This document shows positions 6,198 through 6,554 of a DNA stretch of 6,554 nt, in pieces. The first letter of the stretch is position 1, and every line of letters begins with the position of its first letter. The notes beneath the pieces were generated by a model. It did no database searches, was not told the DNA's origin, and was given only the letters and a program-made list of their open reading frames with translations. This DNA comes from an uncultured Collinsella sp. (GTDB lineage Bacteria; Actinomycetota; Coriobacteriia; Coriobacteriales; Coriobacteriaceae), in contig URFU01000109.1 in the NCBI GenBank assembly GCA_900547125.1, positions 1-6,554 of the forward strand, in the 5' to 3' direction. Made by a program: the position numbers and the translations under genes.

Positions 6198-6554
6198 TAT
6201 GCCTCGGTCGAAGGCTCCGCGGCCTCGGCGTCGGCCTCGACGGCGTTTTCGACCACGACATCGGCGGCGGGCGTCACGTTACCGCCCGAGATGGCGTCGT
6301 TGAGCTGCTCACGCAGCTGGTCCATGCGCTCGCGGGCAAGGTCAACCTTGGCACGCAGGTCATCGGTCTTGGCGTCGACCATCGGGCCAAAATCGTTGAC
6401 CGCGGCGCGGGCCTCCTCGGCACCGTGCTCGTAGGTGTCGCGCATGTTATCCCAGGCGTCGTTGGCGATATCGGCAGCCATGGCGCGGGTCTCGGCGCCC
6501 GAGCGCGGAGCCAGGGCAACGCCGATGATGGCGCCGGCGGCGGCGCCGAAGAGC
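6197..6554 (-). CDS. YtxH-like protein, 5' end outside the window
   Basis: An internal ATG at 6481 would give a 94-residue protein, but the same frame stays open to the window edge. The added residues (FGAAAGAIIGVALAPRSG followed by AETR) match the YtxH signature: a glycine/alanine-rich membrane helix followed by APxSGxETR. The true start therefore lies beyond base 6554. YtxH proteins are small, N-terminally membrane-anchored and of unsettled function, often stress- or envelope-linked. After the anchor comes a charged, probably helical region (residues about 25-90 of the visible part, rich in Asp, Glu, Arg and Ala, coiled-coil-like), then an acidic tail of about 30 residues with seven acidic and no basic residues. 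The stop TAA overlaps the PRC-barrel start by one base, so the two products are made together and may interact. Confidence 0.75.
   Translation of the reverse strand, partial: LFGAAAGAIIGVALAPRSGAETRAMAADIANDAWDNMRDTYEHGAEEARAAVNDFGPMVDAKTDDLRAKVDLARERMDQLREQLNDAISGGNVTPAADVVVENAVEADAEAAEPSTEA

Noticed and set aside
6197..6481. Complete 94-residue gene starting at ATG 6481
   Set aside because: The frame stays open to the window edge and the added residues encode the YtxH membrane helix and APxSGxETR motif, so this ATG is internal and the gene is cut by the window.

Overview
The window looks like a piece of chromosome from a Coriobacteriia actinobacterium, most likely Collinsella or a close relative. 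The basis is GC-rich codon use and protein features seen in that group: a DUF348-like domain joined to a NodB domain, a PRC-barrel/MgtE_N/CBS protein, and an NRAMP protein of the magnesium type. The genus is inferred from recall; no search was run. All five credible genes lie on the minus strand, so they read from the right edge to the left.

Reading in the direction of transcription, the right edge holds the 3' part of a YtxH-like membrane-anchored protein gene (it continues past base 6554). It overlaps by one base (TAATG) a gene for a soluble double PRC-barrel protein. After a 72-base gap with a hairpin comes a membrane-anchored polysaccharide-deacetylase (CE4/NodB) homologue whose metal-binding histidines are replaced, so it may be catalytically dead or use a different chemistry.

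A 320-base gene-free stretch (3643-3962) follows. It carries an extended -10 promoter candidate and about 200 bases of potentially structured leader. It precedes a two-gene magnesium unit. The first gene encodes a 614-residue protein with PRC-barrel, MgtE_N and paired CBS modules joined to a five-helix membrane domain lacking the MgtE pore signatures. The second, starting 8 bases after the first one's stop, encodes an NRAMP-family transporter with DAGG/APW motifs, the signature of the magnesium-transporting NRMT branch rather than of MntH. A strong intrinsic terminator (474-509) closes the unit. The simplest model is that the MgtE-like protein senses cytosolic Mg2+ and controls the neighbouring NRMT, and that the leader adds control of expression.

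The left 473 bases hold no convincing gene. They contain a perfect 16-bp hairpin, a pair of AGGGAC repeats around a palindrome (a related motif recurs at 3945-3957), and a 232-bp MITE-like element bounded by 31-bp inverted repeats with a single mismatch.
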